Shown in pieces: positions 5,334 through 7,548 of a stretch of DNA of 7,548 bases (position 1 is its first letter; every line of letters starts with the position of its first letter). The notes beneath the pieces are model-generated. The model saw only the letters and a program-made list of their open reading frames with translations. It was not told the DNA's origin and made no database searches. The stretch is from assembly GCA_030042795.1 (NCBI GenBank), contig JASHYZ010000448.1, forward strand, positions 1-7,548, in the 5' to 3' direction. A program made the position numbers and the translations under genes. Origin of the DNA: Terriglobia bacterium (GTDB lineage Bacteria; Acidobacteriota; Terriglobia; UBA7540).

Positions 5334-7548
5334 GACGCCACAAGAAGGTGCTTGAAGATCTTGACCAGGACATTCGCGACCACATCGAAAGGGAGACACA
5401 GGACAACATTGATCGCGGGATGTCGCCGGAGGAGGCGCGTTATGCTGCCTTGCGCAAGTTCGGCAACGTGACCCAGGTCAAGGAAGAAACGCGGGAGGTG
5501 TGGAGCGTCGTATGGCTCGAGCGCCTGCTGCAAGACGTGCGCTATGGTCTCCGTACCCTCCGGAAGTCCCCTGGCTTCACCTGTGTTGCTGTTTTCACGC
5601 TGGCCCTGGGCATCGGCGCGAACGCCGCCATTTTCCAGCTCGTAGACGCGGTCCGGCTTCGAACTTTGCCCGTGAAAGATCCTCAAAGCCTGGCCATCGT
5701 CCACTTGAAAAGAGATCTCTGGGTGCAAGGGAACTTCAACGGTCCGTATGCCGAATTCACTTATCCGCTCTGGCAGCAGGTTCAGCAGCGGCAGCAGGCG
5801 TTTTCGTCCATCGCCGTCTGGAGTGGTGACCAGATAAATCTGGCTACCGGCGGCGAGATGGACATCGCGCATGACATCTGGGTCAGTGGTGACTTCTTTA
5901 CCGTTCTTGGCGTGCACCCATTTCTGGGTCGGCTGATTTCGCCGAGCGACGACCAGCCAGGCTGTGCGGGCGGTGTGGACCTGAGCTACGCCTTCTGGCA
6001 GCAACGATACGGCGGCGCCGCTTCGGCGATCAGGAAGACGCTCACGCTCAATGGACACCCGTTTCCTATCGTGGGCGTCACGCCGCCCGGGTTTTACGGT
6101 GTCTCGGTCGGCGACCGGTTCGACCTGGCCGTTCCCGTCTGCGCGGATGCCATCGTGTACGGCGAGTACAGCCGGATCACGAGCCCGGATGCCCGCCAGG
6201 ACTGGTGGCTGGCGATGATCGGACGGCTGAATCCGGGCTGGTCACTGGCGCGCGCCACGGCGCAGCTTGCGGCGATCTCTCCCGCTGCGCTCCAGGAGAC
6301 GATTCCGCCGCAATATGACGCCGACCACGTGAAGCATTACCTTACTTACAGGCTCGAAGCGCTGCCCGCCGCCAATGGCTTTTCAAACTTGCGGGAGAGC
6401 AGTTCGACTTCGCTCTGGCTGCTTCTGGGCCTCTCCGGGCTGGTTCTTCTGATTGCCTGCGCCAATCTCGCTAACCTGATGCTGGCGCGGGCGAGTACGC
6501 GCGGGCCCGAAATCGCGGTGCGGCTTGCCCTGGGGGCCTCGCGCGGGCGACTCATCCGGCAATTGCTTTCGGAGAGCGCATTGCTCGCCGTTGCCGGCGC
6601 GGTGTGCGGAGGCACACTGGCCGCCATCCTCAGCCGGTCTCTTGTCGCGTTTATCAGCACGCCTGGTAACCCGGTTTTTCTCGATATGCCCACAGATTGG
6701 CGCGTCCTCGGCTTTGTGGCGGGCCTGGCTATCCTGACTACTATTCTCTTTGGCCTGGCACCTGCCTTGCGCTCCGGGAGCGTGCCGCCCGGCTCGATCC
6801 TGAAAACTGCGGGGCGCACCGCCAGTGGGGGGCGCGAGCGTTTCCGTCTGCAGCGCGTTCTCGTGGCGGCGCAAGTGGCGCTCTCGCTCGTGCTACTCGC
6901 CGGAGCGTTGCTCTTCGCCCGCAGCCTCGAAAATCTGATGACGCGCCCTCTGGGATTCCACCAGGCGGGTGTGCTCGTCGTGAATGCCGATTTTTCGCGC
7001 CTGAACTTGCCTGAGGCACGTCGGAACCCATTCGTTCGCGACTTACTCGACCGCGTCCGCACCGTTCCGGGCGTAGCCGCCGCGGCAGCTTCGAACCGTT
7101 CTCCAGTGAATGGAAACTCGTCGAACAATAGCATCCTCGCCGGAAACGATATCACCGGGGGCCAGTCTTGGCAGGAGGAAGTCAGCCCCGGGTATTTCCA
7201 GACCATGGAAATTCCCTTTATTGCCGGACGGGATTTCAATGGGAACGATTCGGCCAAATCGCCCATGGTAGCCATCGTCAATCAGGTGTTTGTGAAGAAG
7301 TTTCTCTCCCGGTCGAAAAATGCTATTGGCCAGCAGTTTCGCCGGGATGTGCCCCCGGGAATGCCGCAACCGTACTATACCGTCGTCGGAGTCGCCGAGA
7401 GCTCGGTTTACAACGATCTGCACGAGCCGTTTGTCCCCGTGGTGTATTTTCCCTGCACCCAGGACGAGCACCCGATCATCTACGCCACATTTCTGATTCG
7501 CTCGCAGGTGAGCACGGCGGGCCTGGCGAATGGCGTCAAGAACGCGAT
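5330..7548 (+). CDS. ADOP-type ABC transporter permease (MacB/FtsX family), 3'-truncated by the window edge
   Basis: The frame is open for 739 codons from ATG 5330 to the window end, with no stop or frameshift. Residues about 1-60 form the small N-terminal permease-prefix domain typical of ADOP proteins ([13 protein letters not shown], then [16 protein letters not shown]). Next come the linker [18 protein letters not shown] and the first membrane segment ([20 protein letters not shown]), an extracytoplasmic MacB core domain at about 100-330 (with [12 protein letters not shown] and [20 protein letters not shown]), and the first FtsX domain with segments at about 362-385, 418-440 and 460-482, including [13 protein letters not shown] further segment is at about 511-531, and the second MacB core domain follows. 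The missing end should hold the last three membrane segments, about 100-150 residues. With no ATPase beside it, it is an orphan permease; substrate unknown. Its operon with PadR suggests inducible expression. Confidence 0.95.
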   Translation, partial: MRRHKKVLEDLDQDIRDHIERETQDNIDRGMSPEEARYAALRKFGNVTQVKEETREVWSVVWLERLLQDVRYGLRTLRKSPGFTCVAVFTLALGIGANAAIFQLVDAVRLRTLPVKDPQSLAIVHLKRDLWVQGNFNGPYAEFTYPLWQQVQQRQQAFSSIAVWSGDQINLATGGEMDIAHDIWVSGDFFTVLGVHPFLGRLISPSDDQPGCAGGVDLSYAFWQQRYGGAASAIRKTLTLNGHPFPIVGVTPPGFYGVSVGDRFDLAVPVCADAIVYGEYSRITSPDARQDWWLAMIGRLNPGWSLARATAQLAAISPAALQETIPPQYDADHVKHYLTYRLEALPAANGFSNLRESSSTSLWLLLGLSGLVLLIACANLANLMLARASTRGPEIAVRLALGASRGRLIRQLLSESALLAVAGAVCGGTLAAILSRSLVAFISTPGNPVFLDMPTDWRVLGFVAGLAILTTILFGLAPALRSGSVPPGSILKTAGRTASGGRERFRLQRVLVAAQVALSLVLLAGALLFARSLENLMTRPLGFHQAGVLVVNADFSRLNLPEARRNPFVRDLLDRVRTVPGVAAAAASNRSPVNGNSSNNSILAGNDITGGQSWQEEVSPGYFQTMEIPFIAGRDFNGNDSAKSPMVAIVNQVFVKKFLSRSKNAIGQQFRRDVPPGMPQPYYTVVGVAESSVYNDLHEPFVPVVYFPCTQDEHPIIYATFLIRSQVSTAGLANGVKNA

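Noticed and set aside
5204..6058. A 284-codon open frame on the minus strand
   Set aside because: It overlaps padR and the permease start in antisense and has no family motifs; the sense frames are certain.
6346..7281. A 311-codon open frame on the minus strand
   Set aside because: It is antisense to the second ADOP permease, Arg/Ala/Ser-rich as expected from GC-biased antisense, and has no recognisable domain.

Overview
The window looks like a chromosomal stretch from a moderately GC-rich bacterium, most likely Acidobacteriota. The evidence is two large MacB/FtsX-type permeases of the ADOP class (acidobacterial duplicated orphan permease), one of them translationally coupled to a PadR regulator, plus a secreted GloVer-repeat protein, a family frequent in soil Acidobacteriota and Verrucomicrobia. 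No ABC ATPase, RNA gene, CRISPR array, transposase or phage gene is visible.

Layout. (1) 1-1776, plus strand: the C-terminal 591 codons of an ADOP permease whose N-terminus lies before the window. (2) 1777-2229: a 453-base gap holding one 25-codon ORF with a very good Shine-Dalgarno and an imperfect hairpin. (3) 2230-3747, plus: an exported protein with seven GloVer repeats, possibly a seven-bladed propeller, and a C-terminal IPT/TIG domain. (4) 3748-3907: a convergent intergenic region made almost wholly of palindromes: a 14-bp perfect terminator-like stem, then two REP-like elements in opposite orientation. (5) 3908-4532, minus: a toxin-antitoxin operon, RelE/HigB-like (HI1419-type) toxin first and XRE-type (HI1420-type) antitoxin second, overlapping by 17 bases. 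(6) 4533-4958: a divergent intergenic region with the toxin promoter, a second exact copy of the 39-bp REP-like element, and a consensus-like promoter for padR. (7) 4959-5333, plus: PadR regulator. (8) 5330 to the window end, plus: a second ADOP permease, overlapping padR by ATGA and cut off by the window edge after 739 codons.

How the parts work together. The PadR and ADOP genes form one operon, and PadR probably controls its own promoter and the permease. The toxin and antitoxin form an autoregulated module. The most notable structure is that this module sits between two identical 39-bp direct repeats, 817 bp apart. Each repeat is a hairpin with a GTGG foot, resembling REP sequences. A third, diverged copy next to the first is inverted and carries a compensatory base-pair change, which argues that the folded form matters.
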